Shown here piece by piece: positions 16,671 to 25,296 of a stretch of DNA of 64,000 nt. Position 1 is the stretch's first letter; the number at the start of each line of letters is the position of its first letter. This DNA comes from SXZD01 sp034680345. GTDB taxonomy: Bacteria; Pseudomonadota; Gammaproteobacteria; Burkholderiales; Burkholderiaceae_B. The position numbers were made by a program, and so were the translations under genes. The notes beneath the pieces are model-generated. The model was not told the origin of the DNA. It ran no database searches and saw only the letters and a list, made by a program, of their open reading frames with translations. Where the stretch lies: contig JAXISZ010000010.1 of the NCBI GenBank assembly GCA_034680345.1, positions 1-64,000 of the forward strand, written 5' to 3'.

Positions 16671-19043
16671 TTACTTTTGTTGAAGTTTTGCAAACGCTTG
16701 AGCCAAGGCATCGTTTATAATGGGGTTGGTATTTGATTTGCCATTGTATTGGCTTTGACTAAACTTAGATTTTTCAGAGGTTTTTAAGGTTTTTTTGGCT
16801 GTTTCCCCATTGGCTTCAGTTAATTTAGAGCTTGTTGGTTTTGAATTGACGTTTTCATCCACTCGCATGCTCAGTGCAATTCTTTTTCTTGCAACATCAA
16901 CCTCTATTACTTTGACTTTAACCACTTCTCCAGTTTTTACAACTTCATGCGCATCCTTGACAAACTTGTTAGCCAATGCAGAAATATGAACCAGACCGTC
17001 TTGGTGAACGCCTATGTCTATAAAGGCGCCGAATGCTGCTACATTAGTTACAACACCTTCTAAAATCATTCCAATTTTTAAATCTGCAAGTGTGTTTACT
17101 TTTTCATTGAATTGTGCACTTTTGAATTCTGGGCGTGGGTCACGACCTGGTTTTTCCAGTTCTTGGAGAATATCTTTAACTGTGTGTAAGCCAAATTTTT
17201 CATTGATGAGTTCTGCAGTTTTTAATTGCCGAAGTAAGGTGGCTTGTCCCACAATTTGATGGATGTCTTTTTTTATTTTCGAAACAATTTTTTCAACCAC
17301 GGGGTAAGCTTCTGGGTGAACAGAGGATGCATCCAACGGGTTTTCGCCATTTTGAATACGCAAAAAACCGGCTGATTGCTCAAAGGTTTTATCACCTAAA
17401 TAAGGCACTTTTCGTAATGCAGTTCTGCTAGAAAAAGGTCCATTTTTATTGCGATATTCTACTATACTGCGTGCCACCAAATGGTTAAGCCCAGACACAT
17501 GAGTCAATAGCGCTTCTGAAGCGGTATTGACTTCAACACCTACTGCATTTACACAGTATTCAACCACGCCGGTAAGGGTATTGGCTAAGTCGCGCTGATT
17601 TACATCGTGCTGATATTGTCCTACACCAATCGATTTTGGGTCAATTTTTACCAATTCGGCCAATGGGTCTTGTAATCTTCTGGCTATGGAAACTGCTCCG
17701 CGCAGGCTGACATCTAAGTCGGGAAATTCTTGGCTGGCTAATGCAGAAGCAGAATACACGGAAGCACCAGCCTCAGAAACAACAATTTTATGAATTTTTT
17801 GTGCACCCAAGCCAGTGATGAGTTCAGCAGCCAATTTATCAGTTTCTCGGCTAGCCGTACCATTGCCAATTGCAATCAGTTCAATGCGATATTTTAGACA
17901 CAAGCGGGCTAAAGTGCTGAGAGCGCCTTGCCAATCGCGCTTGGGTTCATGCGGATAAATGGTGGTGGTTTCTAGCAATTTACCCGTTTGATCAACAACA
18001 GCCACTTTAACGCCTGTCCGAATTCCTGGGTCTAGTCCCATGGTGACTTTTCCTCCTGCAGGTGCAGCTAGCAGTAAGTCTTTTAAGTTTTGAGCAAAAA
18101 CAGCTATGGCCTGTGTTTCAGCGCGTTGGCGCAGTTGGGTGATCATATCTGTTTCTAGCATACCACAGAGTTTTACTCGCCAAGTCCAACGGCAAACCTC
18201 TGCCAGAAATAGATCCCGATCGTTACCTGTTAACTTTAAACCATTGTAGTGCGCAATGTCACCTTCCATGGGGTGGGGGCTGCGAGGGGCTGCGTCAATT
18301 CTTTCTGGTAGATCAACGTTGAGCAACAAAATACCCTGTTCACGTCCCCTGAGTAATGCCAATACCCGATGAGACGGTGCCGACGCTAATTTTTCTTGAT
18401 ACTCATAGTAATCGCGAAATTTTTCGCCTTCATCTTGGCTATTTTCTGCTTTTCGAGAAATGATGAAGCCATTTTGCGTCATGCTTTGACGTAAATGACT
18501 TAATAAATCTGCTTGTTCAGCGTAAGATTCAGCTAGAATATCTCTAGCACCGTCTAGAGCGTTTTTAGCATCTTTAATGCCTTTTTCTTCGCTGATAAAT
18601 AAAGCAGCTAATTCAATGGGTTTGCAGTTCTGGTTTTCTAAGATTTGTTGTACCAATGCGTCTAAACCTGCTTCGCGAGCAATTTGAGCGCGAGTGCGTC
18701 TTTTTGGTTTGTATGGCAGGTACAAGTCTTCTAGGCGTTGTTTAGAATCAGCAGCGGCAATTAGGTTTTGTAATTCTTCTGTTAATTTGCCTTGATCGCC
18801 AATCGATTCCAAAATGGCGTTGCGGCGTTGTTCCATGTCACGCAGGTAGTCTAACCTTTCAACCAGCGTACGCAGTTGCTCGTCGTTCATTGCATTGGTT
18901 AGTTCTTTGCGATAACGTGCAATAAAAGGGACTGTTGCGCCGTCATCCAGTAAGCCGATAGCTGCATTGACGTAGGGTACTTGCGTGTTAATTTCGTCAG
19001 CCAATTGCTGGCTGATGCGTTGTTTTTGTTGTGGACTTAACAT
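16671..19043 (-). CDS. tex: Tex-family S1 RNA-binding protein
   Basis: Tex is a conserved nucleic-acid-binding protein linked to transcription and stress; 790 residues, normal length. Domain order is an N-terminal Tex helical region with VPFIARYRKELTNAMNDEQLR and LYLPYKPKRRTRAQIAREAGL, then a YqgF/RuvC-like domain (MGLDPGIRTGVKVAVVDQTG). Helix-hairpin-helix segments (SIVEYRNKNGPFSSRTALRK and PYLGDKTFEQSAGFLRI) and a C-terminal S1 domain (GMILEGVVTNVAAFGAFIDI to RIALSMR) follow. A Lys/Ser/Asn-rich tail ends the protein. It is divergent from a membrane-anchored protein gene with only nine bases between start codons, so its promoter must lie inside that gene. Confidence 0.97.
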   Translation of the reverse strand: MLSPQQKQRISQQLADEINTQVPYVNAAIGLLDDGATVPFIARYRKELTNAMNDEQLRTLVERLDYLRDMEQRRNAILESIGDQGKLTEELQNLIAAADSKQRLEDLYLPYKPKRRTRAQIAREAGLDALVQQILENQNCKPIELAALFISEEKGIKDAKNALDGARDILAESYAEQADLLSHLRQSMTQNGFIISRKAENSQDEGEKFRDYYEYQEKLASAPSHRVLALLRGREQGILLLNVDLPERIDAAPRSPHPMEGDIAHYNGLKLTGNDRDLFLAEVCRWTWRVKLCGMLETDMITQLRQRAETQAIAVFAQNLKDLLLAAPAGGKVTMGLDPGIRTGVKVAVVDQTGKLLETTTIYPHEPKRDWQGALSTLARLCLKYRIELIAIGNGTASRETDKLAAELITGLGAQKIHKIVVSEAGASVYSASALASQEFPDLDVSLRGAVSIARRLQDPLAELVKIDPKSIGVGQYQHDVNQRDLANTLTGVVEYCVNAVGVEVNTASEALLTHVSGLNHLVARSIVEYRNKNGPFSSRTALRKVPYLGDKTFEQSAGFLRIQNGENPLDASSVHPEAYPVVEKIVSKIKKDIHQIVGQATLLRQLKTAELINEKFGLHTVKDILQELEKPGRDPRPEFKSAQFNEKVNTLADLKIGMILEGVVTNVAAFGAFIDIGVHQDGLVHISALANKFVKDAHEVVKTGEVVKVKVIEVDVARKRIALSMRVDENVNSKPTSSKLTEANGETAKKTLKTSEKSKFSQSQYNGKSNTNPIINDALAQAFAKLQQK

Positions 19044-19052
19044 AGATGGTCA

Positions 19053-19808
19053 GTGATTAAAATGCAAACATTATTGGGCATGATTGTGCCACAGCTTTCA
19101 AAAATTGTTCGTTACATACTAAGCTTTTGCTTAGTATGCTTGGTTTTTATTTGCGGTTTTTCATGGTCTTTTGTCTTGCCTAAAATGCCAGAAACGCTTG
19201 AAGAAGCTCGTGCATTTGAAAGTGAGAAAAATCAAATTAAAATACATGGAGAAAACTGTTTTTTAGAGCAAACCAACATATGTCAAAATAAATTTTTAAT
19301 TTCTAATTGTGTACAACAAGTTGAAGCTAAAAAACGTGTTTTTGATCGTGATTATAAGTTGCGTGAAAAGGCGGCTTCTGAGTTGATTCGTCTTGAAAAA
19401 ATTCATTTAAAAAAAATCAAAAAAGAGTCTGAAAAAAATCAGTTTGTAGGTATTAATCGGCCTTTAGCCTTTATTACTTCAGAATTACCCCAGCAGAGTT
19501 TAGAGGATAAAAGTTTAAATCAAGCAATCACTGAACAGCATAATTCTGATTCTAAAAAGACTGTTTCTGAGCATTCTTTGCCGCAAGAATTTCAGCAAAT
19601 GAACCAAAGCACATCTTCAAGTTTTGAAAAAAATCAAAGGAAATCAGATAAAAGCATTTCAGAGGCACAACAGTTAATAAATCAAGAAATTTTTAAAGAA
19701 AAAGTAATTGCAGCTCAAAAAAAACGATTTGAAAATCAAAAAAGAATGAAAGAGACGCAATTAAAAAGAGAAGCTTATTTAAAAAAACAAAATGAAAAAT
19801 ATAAATAG
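19053..19808 (+). CDS. Conserved hypothetical membrane-anchored, Lys/Glu-rich protein
   Basis: The product has 251 residues from the GTG at 19053; an ATG at 19062 is an equally possible start, and neither has a ribosome binding site. One membrane segment (YILSFCLVCLVFICGFSWSF, about residues 21-40) is followed by a short loop with spaced cysteines (ENCFLEQTNICQNKFLISNC). A charged helical region (AKKRVFDRDYKLREKAASEL) and a very Lys/Glu/Gln-rich low-complexity C-terminus come next. The Cys-containing block followed by an Arg/Glu helix resembles a small conserved hypothetical family I recall from Burkholderiales, with a cytoplasmic or periplasmic coiled coil tethered to the membrane. Function is unknown. 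The stop lies only a few bases before an IS30 relic, so the original C-terminus may have been altered. Confidence 0.6.
   Translation: MIKMQTLLGMIVPQLSKIVRYILSFCLVCLVFICGFSWSFVLPKMPETLEEARAFESEKNQIKIHGENCFLEQTNICQNKFLISNCVQQVEAKKRVFDRDYKLREKAASELIRLEKIHLKKIKKESEKNQFVGINRPLAFITSELPQQSLEDKSLNQAITEQHNSDSKKTVSEHSLPQEFQQMNQSTSSSFEKNQRKSDKSISEAQQLINQEIFKEKVIAAQKKRFENQKRMKETQLKREAYLKKQNEKYK
19115..19138. repeat. Perfect palindrome near the tex / membrane-protein divergent start
   Basis: CATACTAAGC / GCTTAGTATG (19115-19124, 19129-19138) is a perfect 10-bp inverted repeat with a TTTT centre. It lies inside the membrane-segment codons of the plus-strand gene and 72-95 bases upstream of the tex start codon. 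It could be an operator for the tex promoter or an mRNA hairpin. Confidence 0.6.
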
Positions 19809-19811
19809 CCG

Positions 19812-20078
19812 TGGATTCAAGTACGAAGTGCGATTTTGATACATGAAAGCAAAAAGCCGAGGATGCTTTAGTAGTATCTCGTGATTGGCTGTCAGTACAA
19901 TCGCCAATGATAACAGCAAGGAATTTGCGAATCACAAGATAATTGATGATGCTTTAAATGCAATTGGTTACTTTGCAGACCCCTTTTCTAACTGGCAGTG
20001 TGGTTGTAACGAAATAAGGTGTTTTTTCAATCTGCCAAAGTAGTTGTACTTTGTGCTTGCATCTAAGAGTTTTAAGTA
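19812..20078 (+). mobile_element. IS30-family transposase relic
   Basis: No intact gene is present, but translated fragments in three frames join into the C-terminal part of an IS30-type DDE transposase. These are AILIHESKK (frame at 19833), EDALVVSRDW (frame at 19859), then VSTIANDNSKEFANHKIIDD and YFADPFSNWQCGCNE (frame at 19891) to a stop at 20041. The family pattern TI..DNGKEFA.H...YFA.P...W.RG.NE is clear, including a catalytic Asp and Glu. At least two frameshifts and a small deletion after NE mark it as dead. Terminal inverted repeats are not evident. It sits immediately after the stop of the Lys-rich gene. Confidence 0.8.
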
Positions 20079-20095
20079 AGCATGATTTTTTTAAT

Positions 20096-20452
20096 TCAAG
20101 CGCGTCGTCTTATTTGTTTCTCGTGTTCAAAACCAACTGATTTAAAAAACTGGTGGGTTAGATCATCCCAGTTTGGATTGAGTGATTCAATCAATAAAAG
20201 GCGCATGTCTCTTGGCCAATTTCTAACCCTGCGCAACCTTGCTGTGAATTTTTCGGGGTCATCCCAGTTTTCAAAGTAAACCAGACGCTCAAGTTTATGG
20301 TAATGGGCAAAGTCTCGACGTTCACCATTTAAATGATCAACCATACGTTGGCCCAAATCAGTGGTCTCACCTAAATAAAGTGGACCTTGGTATGTGTCAT
20401 TAGATAACATATAAAGCCAATATGTATTGCAAATTTGCGACTTATTGTTCAT
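20096..20452 (-). CDS. GIY-YIG nuclease-fold protein
   Basis: This small 118-residue protein has a GIY-YIG-like fold related to the UPF0213/YhbQ group, whose cellular role is poorly defined. The two diagnostic half-motifs are variants: YWLYMLSN replaces the GIY element and PLYLGETTDLGQRMVDH gives the YIG and downstream Arg. FENWDDPEKFTARLRRVRNW includes the usual catalytic-glutamate region. AAGGAAG precedes the ATG by five bases. It converges on the IS30 relic and is divergent from the NYN gene. The neighbourhood suggests it may be accessory. Confidence 0.75.
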   Translation of the reverse strand: MNNKSQICNTYWLYMLSNDTYQGPLYLGETTDLGQRMVDHLNGERRDFAHYHKLERLVYFENWDDPEKFTARLRRVRNWPRDMRLLLIESLNPNWDDLTHQFFKSVGFEHEKQIRRRA

Positions 20453-20598
20453 ATTTACTTCCTTTTTGATGATAAATAATACATTAATCTGATTTTTTTC
20501 GCTCGAAAGTATTAAATTTTTAATTAAATGTTACTTATATTTTATTTTAATCAACATTTTTTATTACAATGTCACTACAATGATATAACACAAAATAG

Positions 20599-20626
20599 TT
20601 GTTTTTAAACTTAAGCCCTTTATAAT
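20599..20626 (+). promoter_or_regulatory. Candidate sigma-70 promoter for the NYN-domain gene
   Basis: TTGTTT (20599-20604), a 16-base spacer and a consensus TATAAT (20621-20626) form a good promoter. Transcription would start near 20632-20634, at most a few bases before the start codons at 20635 and 20641, giving an mRNA with almost no leader. Confidence 0.6.
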
Positions 20627-20634
20627 TTGGATGT

Positions 20635-21363
20635 ATGCATATGTTGACTGCCATTTTGATTGATGGTCCTTTTTTTGTTAAAAGGATCAGGCAACTTTTC
20701 CCGCAAACTGTTCATTATGACTCTCGAGTGATGGCTGATCTGGTTTGGCGTTTAAGCGCTGCTCACTTGTATGAACGTAATCAACCAAAGCGTCATCTGT
20801 TCCGCATTTTTTTTTACGATAATCCTGTTTTAGATCAGAAACTAACTCTGCCAATTAGCCGCCATACTGTTGATATGGCGAAGTCTAGGCAGGGGCAGTT
20901 TGCTTATATATTTCACAGGCAATTGCAACGCAAGCGCAAACTGACCCTTCGATTGGGTGAGCCATTAGAGGTGGAGTCCTGGCGTTTAAGCGATGATACG
21001 CAGGCAGATTTGTTGGCCAAGAACGTTTCAGTTACTGAGTTGCAAGATGAAGACTTTGTTCCTAATGCATCACCACGCGGTATGGAGTTGCGTATGGGGC
21101 TAGATTTAGCGTCACTGTCTTATAAGCGGCAGGTACAGCAGGTCGTTTTAATTGCGGGTGACGGTTTCTTTGCGGCTGCTTCTGAGTTGGTTCGTCATGA
21201 AGGCATTGATATTGTTTTAGACCCGATGTGGCAAAATATTCCAGAAGAATTATTCGCTTATATTGATGGCCTGCGCTCCACTTGCCCCCCAGTTGATCGA
21301 GTCAACGAGTTTTTGTTCCGTATGAACAACGAGCATTTAGACCATGAAGAAGGCGCTATTTAA
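20635..21363 (+). CDS. NYN-domain (PIN-like) putative ribonuclease
   Basis: This 242-residue protein carries the NYN fold, a PIN-like RNase domain of the LabA/DUF88 type. The conserved acidic positions are visible: ILIDG with Asp10, the RGMELRMGLDLASLS block with Asp157, and VVLIAGDGFFAAASELV with Asp176 in the place of the usual GDxDF. Extra sequence between the first two motifs makes it longer than minimal NYN proteins. It may start at 20635 or at the in-frame ATG 20641; neither has a ribosome binding site, and the promoter just upstream would leave nearly no leader. Substrate and role are unknown. Confidence 0.75.
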   Translation: MHMLTAILIDGPFFVKRIRQLFPQTVHYDSRVMADLVWRLSAAHLYERNQPKRHLFRIFFYDNPVLDQKLTLPISRHTVDMAKSRQGQFAYIFHRQLQRKRKLTLRLGEPLEVESWRLSDDTQADLLAKNVSVTELQDEDFVPNASPRGMELRMGLDLASLSYKRQVQQVVLIAGDGFFAAASELVRHEGIDIVLDPMWQNIPEELFAYIDGLRSTCPPVDRVNEFLFRMNNEHLDHEEGAI

Positions 21364-21401
21364 AAATGCGTTATTAAAGCAGTAACGTTATTGATTGCGT
21401 T

Positions 21402-21435
21402 TGCAGGCCTAACACAAACTCATTTTAGGCCTGCA
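21402..21435. terminator. Perfect inverted repeat after the NYN gene, possible terminator
   Basis: TGCAGGCCTAA / TTAGGCCTGCA (21402-21412, 21425-21435) is a perfect 11-bp stem with a 12-base loop. It lies between two convergent genes. A run of seven Ts comes 15 bases later on the plus strand, so it is not a textbook terminator. Confidence 0.5.
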
Positions 21436-21554
21436 GCCTCAAAATTATCCTTTTTTTAGTTACAAAGAGTGATGTATTTCAGGTTTTATATGTATTGTTA
21501 AATGTTAAAATTTTGTATATTTAATTTTAAAATGTTCTAATTTGTTTTTTTTGT

Positions 21555-23492
21555 TTAATTTTCAAAATTAATTAAGGTGGTTTTAATTTTTTCAACTGTA
21601 TTTAAAAGTTCAAGCCACTCATCTTCTTTTGTTAACAGCGCTTCTTCTAATTGTTTTCTTTGTTTGCTTAAATTGTAAATTTCGTCTAATGGTTGATTTT
21701 TATAAGCAGTAATTTGATTTAAATTTAAGTCAATTTGATTAATTTTAGTGTTTAATTGATCAATTTGATTTTCTAAGTTTTGTATTTTTTTTAAAGCCGA
21801 TTTTTTTTCTGAAGTTAATTGTTGGCGTTGATTTGAGGGTAATTTTTTATCGTTATTTGAATTAATACAAAGATGATTTTTTAAATTGGAGTTATCCTTT
21901 TTAAGATTTTGTAAGGCCAACAATCTTTCTTGATTCAATTGTTTTGAATAGTCATTTAGATCCCCTTCAAATAATTTTAATTCTCCATGCACCACGCGGT
22001 AGTAACAGTCACTGGCGGCTTCTAATAAGTGCCTATCATGAGAAACCAATAATAAAGCTCCTGAAAAGTTGAGTAAGGCTTCACAAAGGCTGTCTCTGGC
22101 TTGAATGTCAAGGTGGTTGGTGGGCTCGTCAAGTAAAAGCAAATTGGGTTTGTCCGCAATAATACAGGCAAGCGTTAAGCGGGCTTTTTCTCCACCAGAC
22201 AATGTGCCAATGTCTTGTTTAACTGTGTCACCAGCAAATCCGTAACGACCTAGCCAACTGCGTAGCTCTTGTTCATTTTGATGCGGCTGACATTTTCGAA
22301 GATGATTTAAAACGGTTTGTTCAGGGTCAAGGTAATCTACTTGGTGTTGAGCAAAGTAACCCACTTTGAGTCCGTGGCCTTGAATGCGTTGCCCGCACAA
22401 TAAGGGCAATTCACCAACTAAACTTTTAATTAATGTTGATTTACCGTTACCATTTTGTCCTAAAAGACCAATTCGATCGCCACTGCGTATTTCAAGCGTC
22501 ACTTGTTTCAGTATAGTGGTGCTCTCATTATAGCCGCAGTCTGCTTTGACTAAAGTAACTAAGGGGTCAGGCAGTCGGTCAGGTTGTAAAAACCCAAAAT
22601 CTAAGTTGGAGGCCTGCTTAAATTGTGCAATGGCTTGCATTTTTTCAATGCGTTTTAATCGGCTTTTTGCTTGGGTGGCTTTGCTTGCTTTAGCTCGAAA
22701 GCGGTCTACAAAACTTTGTAGTTTTTCTAGTTCGGCATTTTGTTTGGCTGCTTTTAATTGATTTTGCCAGTCTTGTTCGTTTTTTTGTTTTTCGTAGTTG
22801 CTATAGCCACCGCTATATCGGCATAATTGCTGATTTGCAAGTGAAACGGTGTGGGTTGCTACAGCATCTAAAAATTCGCGGTCATGAGAAACAATAATTA
22901 ATGTTTTTCCAGAGCTTAGAAGCCATTGTTCAAGCCAAATCACAGCTTCTATATCAAGATGATTGGTGGGTTCGTCTAGCAGCAGCAAATCAGCTCTGGA
23001 AGCTAGGGCACGGGCTAAATTTAGCCGCATACGCCACCCCCCTGAAAAATTAGCCACAGGTTGATTTAAGTCGTTAACTGAAAAACCTAACCCAAGCAGT
23101 AGCGCACCAACCCGAGAGGCTGCTGCATAACCATCGATATCTTGTTTTTGCGCATACAGTTCAGCCAATAATGTGGACTGGTGCTCAATGGCATGTTCAA
23201 TGGCTGTTTCTAGCGCTAGGAGTTGTTCATCTCCAGCCAAGACAAATTGCTGAGCGGTTTCGCTTAAGGCTGGCGTTTCTTGTGAAACGTAAGCAATTCG
23301 CCAGCTAGAAGGTAGATCAATTGATCCTGATTCAGGTGTCAATTGACCATAAATGGTGGCCAGTAAACTGGATTTTCCAGCGCCATTTTCGCCAATTAAT
23401 GCAATACGTTCGCCCATGAAAACGTGCAGCTCTGAATTGTGAAGTAGTCTTTGTGGGCCACGGGCTATGGTTAGATTGTGAATTTTTAGCAT
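21555..23492 (-). CDS. ABC-F family ATPase (YheS-like)
   Basis: ABC-F proteins are soluble tandem ATPases that act on ribosomes rather than in transport. The 645 residues contain two nucleotide-binding domains: Walker A GENGAGKSSLL and GQNGNGKSTLI, signatures NFSGGWRMRLNLA and TLSGGEKARLTLA, and Walker B LLLLDEPTNHLD in both. They are joined by a basic linker (AKASKATQAKSRLKRIEKMQ), and a C-terminal coiled coil rich in Lys, Asn and Leu follows. Linker and tail point to the YheS subgroup rather than Uup or EttA. The start overlaps the end of prmB by seven bases, so translation is probably coupled. Confidence 0.93.
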   Translation of the reverse strand: MLKIHNLTIARGPQRLLHNSELHVFMGERIALIGENGAGKSSLLATIYGQLTPESGSIDLPSSWRIAYVSQETPALSETAQQFVLAGDEQLLALETAIEHAIEHQSTLLAELYAQKQDIDGYAAASRVGALLLGLGFSVNDLNQPVANFSGGWRMRLNLARALASRADLLLLDEPTNHLDIEAVIWLEQWLLSSGKTLIIVSHDREFLDAVATHTVSLANQQLCRYSGGYSNYEKQKNEQDWQNQLKAAKQNAELEKLQSFVDRFRAKASKATQAKSRLKRIEKMQAIAQFKQASNLDFGFLQPDRLPDPLVTLVKADCGYNESTTILKQVTLEIRSGDRIGLLGQNGNGKSTLIKSLVGELPLLCGQRIQGHGLKVGYFAQHQVDYLDPEQTVLNHLRKCQPHQNEQELRSWLGRYGFAGDTVKQDIGTLSGGEKARLTLACIIADKPNLLLLDEPTNHLDIQARDSLCEALLNFSGALLLVSHDRHLLEAASDCYYRVVHGELKLFEGDLNDYSKQLNQERLLALQNLKKDNSNLKNHLCINSNNDKKLPSNQRQQLTSEKKSALKKIQNLENQIDQLNTKINQIDLNLNQITAYKNQPLDEIYNLSKQRKQLEEALLTKEDEWLELLNTVEKIKTTLINFEN

Positions 23493-24415
23493 GCAGTAAA
23501 AGCCAGTAGCGATTCACGGCGAATCAACACGAGTTGCTCATACCCTGCAGACACCTCTAGCCAGGTGGCCTCAAGATTTTTAAAAGCTTGATCAAAATAA
23601 TGTTTTTCGTTGCCAATTTCTAGTAACAATAAACCATTTGCATTCAGGTGTTGCGCTGCTTGGTTAATAACACGGCGAACTAGGTCCATCCCATCGGTGC
23701 CGCCAGCAAGTGCTAAATTGGGCTCTGCCAAGTATTCAGCGGGTAAAGCATCGATGCTGTCTTGGTTGACATAGGGTGGATTGCAAATGATTAAATCATA
23801 TGTTTGAATTGTTGGGTGATTAAACAAATCACTTTCAATCAGCTTGATGTCTTGTTCAAGACCGTGGAGCTTAAGATTTTTTTGGGCTACTTTTAACGCT
23901 TTTGGCGAAATATCAGCAGCGATTACTTCAGCGTGTGGAAAAGCGTTTTGTGCAAGAATGGCCAAGCAGCCACTACCTGTGCATAGGTCTAGAATGGTTT
24001 GTACATTTTCCGCTTTATGTATCCATGGGTAGATTTGGGAAGGCAGTGTTTCTGCAATAAATGAACGAGGAATTAACACATCTTCATTGACAAAAAACAT
24101 ATGATTCAAAAGGTAGGCTCGGCCTGTTACATAAGGCAAGGGTAAGCGCTTGACCACCCTTAATTCTAGGAGGTGCATAATCCGTTGCGTTTCCTCAGGT
24201 AATACGCAAGCATTGAGTAAAGATTCTAGCGGGGTTTCATGAGGTAAATAGAGTGCGTGCTGAAGTAAATGCACCGCTTCGTCAAATGCGTTATCGCAAC
24301 CATGCCCAAAAAAAATTTCAGCTTTGTTCATATTGCTTAAAATATAACGTAGCCAGTCGCTTACGGTCTGCAGGTGCACGTGGGCTTGGTTTGCTAGGTA
24401 AAGTTGTTCGTTCAT
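23486..24415 (-). CDS. prmB: Ribosomal protein uL3 glutamine N5-methyltransferase
   Basis: PrmB methylates a glutamine of ribosomal protein L3 using S-adenosylmethionine. The 309-residue protein has a helical N-terminal domain, then a Rossmann methyltransferase domain with ILDLCTGSGCLAILAQNAFP and the catalytic DLIICNPPYVNQ motif. The substrate-binding region PLPYVTGRAYLLNHMFFVNEDVLIPRSFIAE separates it from its relative PrmC. It overlaps dapD by four bases upstream and the ABC-F gene by seven downstream, forming part of a tight minus-strand operon. Confidence 0.93.
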   Translation of the reverse strand: MNEQLYLANQAHVHLQTVSDWLRYILSNMNKAEIFFGHGCDNAFDEAVHLLQHALYLPHETPLESLLNACVLPEETQRIMHLLELRVVKRLPLPYVTGRAYLLNHMFFVNEDVLIPRSFIAETLPSQIYPWIHKAENVQTILDLCTGSGCLAILAQNAFPHAEVIAADISPKALKVAQKNLKLHGLEQDIKLIESDLFNHPTIQTYDLIICNPPYVNQDSIDALPAEYLAEPNLALAGGTDGMDLVRRVINQAAQHLNANGLLLLEIGNEKHYFDQAFKNLEATWLEVSAGYEQLVLIRRESLLAFTAC

Positions 24416-25266
24416 GGATTTTCAGTGCAGCCACGTAGCAGTTCGTTAATTCCAGTTTTTGCTCGTGTTTGAGCATCAACGCGCTTTACAATCACAGCAC
24501 AATATAGGCTGTATTTTCCGTTAGCGGAAGGTAAAGATCCTGAGACCACAACAGACCCAGCAGGTACGCGGCCATAGGTAATGCTGCCGGTTTCACGATC
24601 GTAAATTTTAGTGCTTTGACCAATATAAACCCCCATAGAAATGACGGAGTTTTCTTCAACAATCACACCTTCAACAATTTCAGATCGTGCACCAATAAAG
24701 CAATTGTCTTCGATAATGGTTGGATTGGCTTGTAGAGGTTCAAGCACACCACCAATACCAACGCCACCGGATAAATGCACGTTTTTTCCTATTTGTGCGC
24801 ATGAGCCTACGGTTGCCCAGGTGTCAACCATGCTGCCTTCGTCTACAAAAGCACCAATATTCACATAAGAGGGCATAAGTACAACATTTTTCCCAATAAA
24901 ACTGCCTTGGCGAGCAACGGCAGGTGGTACAACACGAAACCCGCCAGCTTTGAAGTCATCGGCACTGTAGTTAGCAAATTTAGAGGGTACTTTGTCATAA
25001 AATTGGGTGAATCCTCCAGCGGCCATTACTTGATTGTCTTCTAATCTAAAAGATAACAAAACTGCTTTTTTGATCCATTGATGGGTGATCCATTGTCCAG
25101 TGATTTTTTCAGCAACGCGCAAACGCCCAGCATTGAGTTCAGACAATGCATGGGTAACAGCCTTGCGTAATTCTGTTGGCGCATTGTTGGCCGCGATTGT
25201 GGCTCGATTTTCCCAAGCGTTGTTAATAATACTTTCTAAAGATGAAATGTTTTCTAGTGCTGTCAT
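24412..25266 (-). CDS. dapD: Tetrahydrodipicolinate N-succinyltransferase
   Basis: DapD succinylates tetrahydrodipicolinate, committing it to the succinylase branch of lysine and meso-diaminopimelate synthesis. It has 284 residues with a helical N-terminus and a left-handed beta-helix built from hexapeptide repeats (GKNVVLMPSYVNIGAFVDEG, IGKNVHLSGGVGIGGVLEPL, IIEDNCFIGARSEIVEGVIV). These patterns and the C-terminal VVSGSLPSANGKYSLYCAVI are characteristic. It follows dapC by 30 bases. In related genomes, as I recall, dapE sits between dapD and prmB, but here dapD and prmB overlap by four bases. Confidence 0.97.
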   Translation of the reverse strand: MTALENISSLESIINNAWENRATIAANNAPTELRKAVTHALSELNAGRLRVAEKITGQWITHQWIKKAVLLSFRLEDNQVMAAGGFTQFYDKVPSKFANYSADDFKAGGFRVVPPAVARQGSFIGKNVVLMPSYVNIGAFVDEGSMVDTWATVGSCAQIGKNVHLSGGVGIGGVLEPLQANPTIIEDNCFIGARSEIVEGVIVEENSVISMGVYIGQSTKIYDRETGSITYGRVPAGSVVVSGSLPSANGKYSLYCAVIVKRVDAQTRAKTGINELLRGCTENP

Positions 25267-25296
25267 ATTAATTCCTTTTTTTCAGATTTAAATTTT

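Noticed and set aside
21555..23492. ABC-F protein as an antibiotic-resistance determinant
   Set aside because: Its two-domain arrangement, C-terminal coiled coil and linkage to prmB match the housekeeping YheS group rather than ARE-type resistance proteins.
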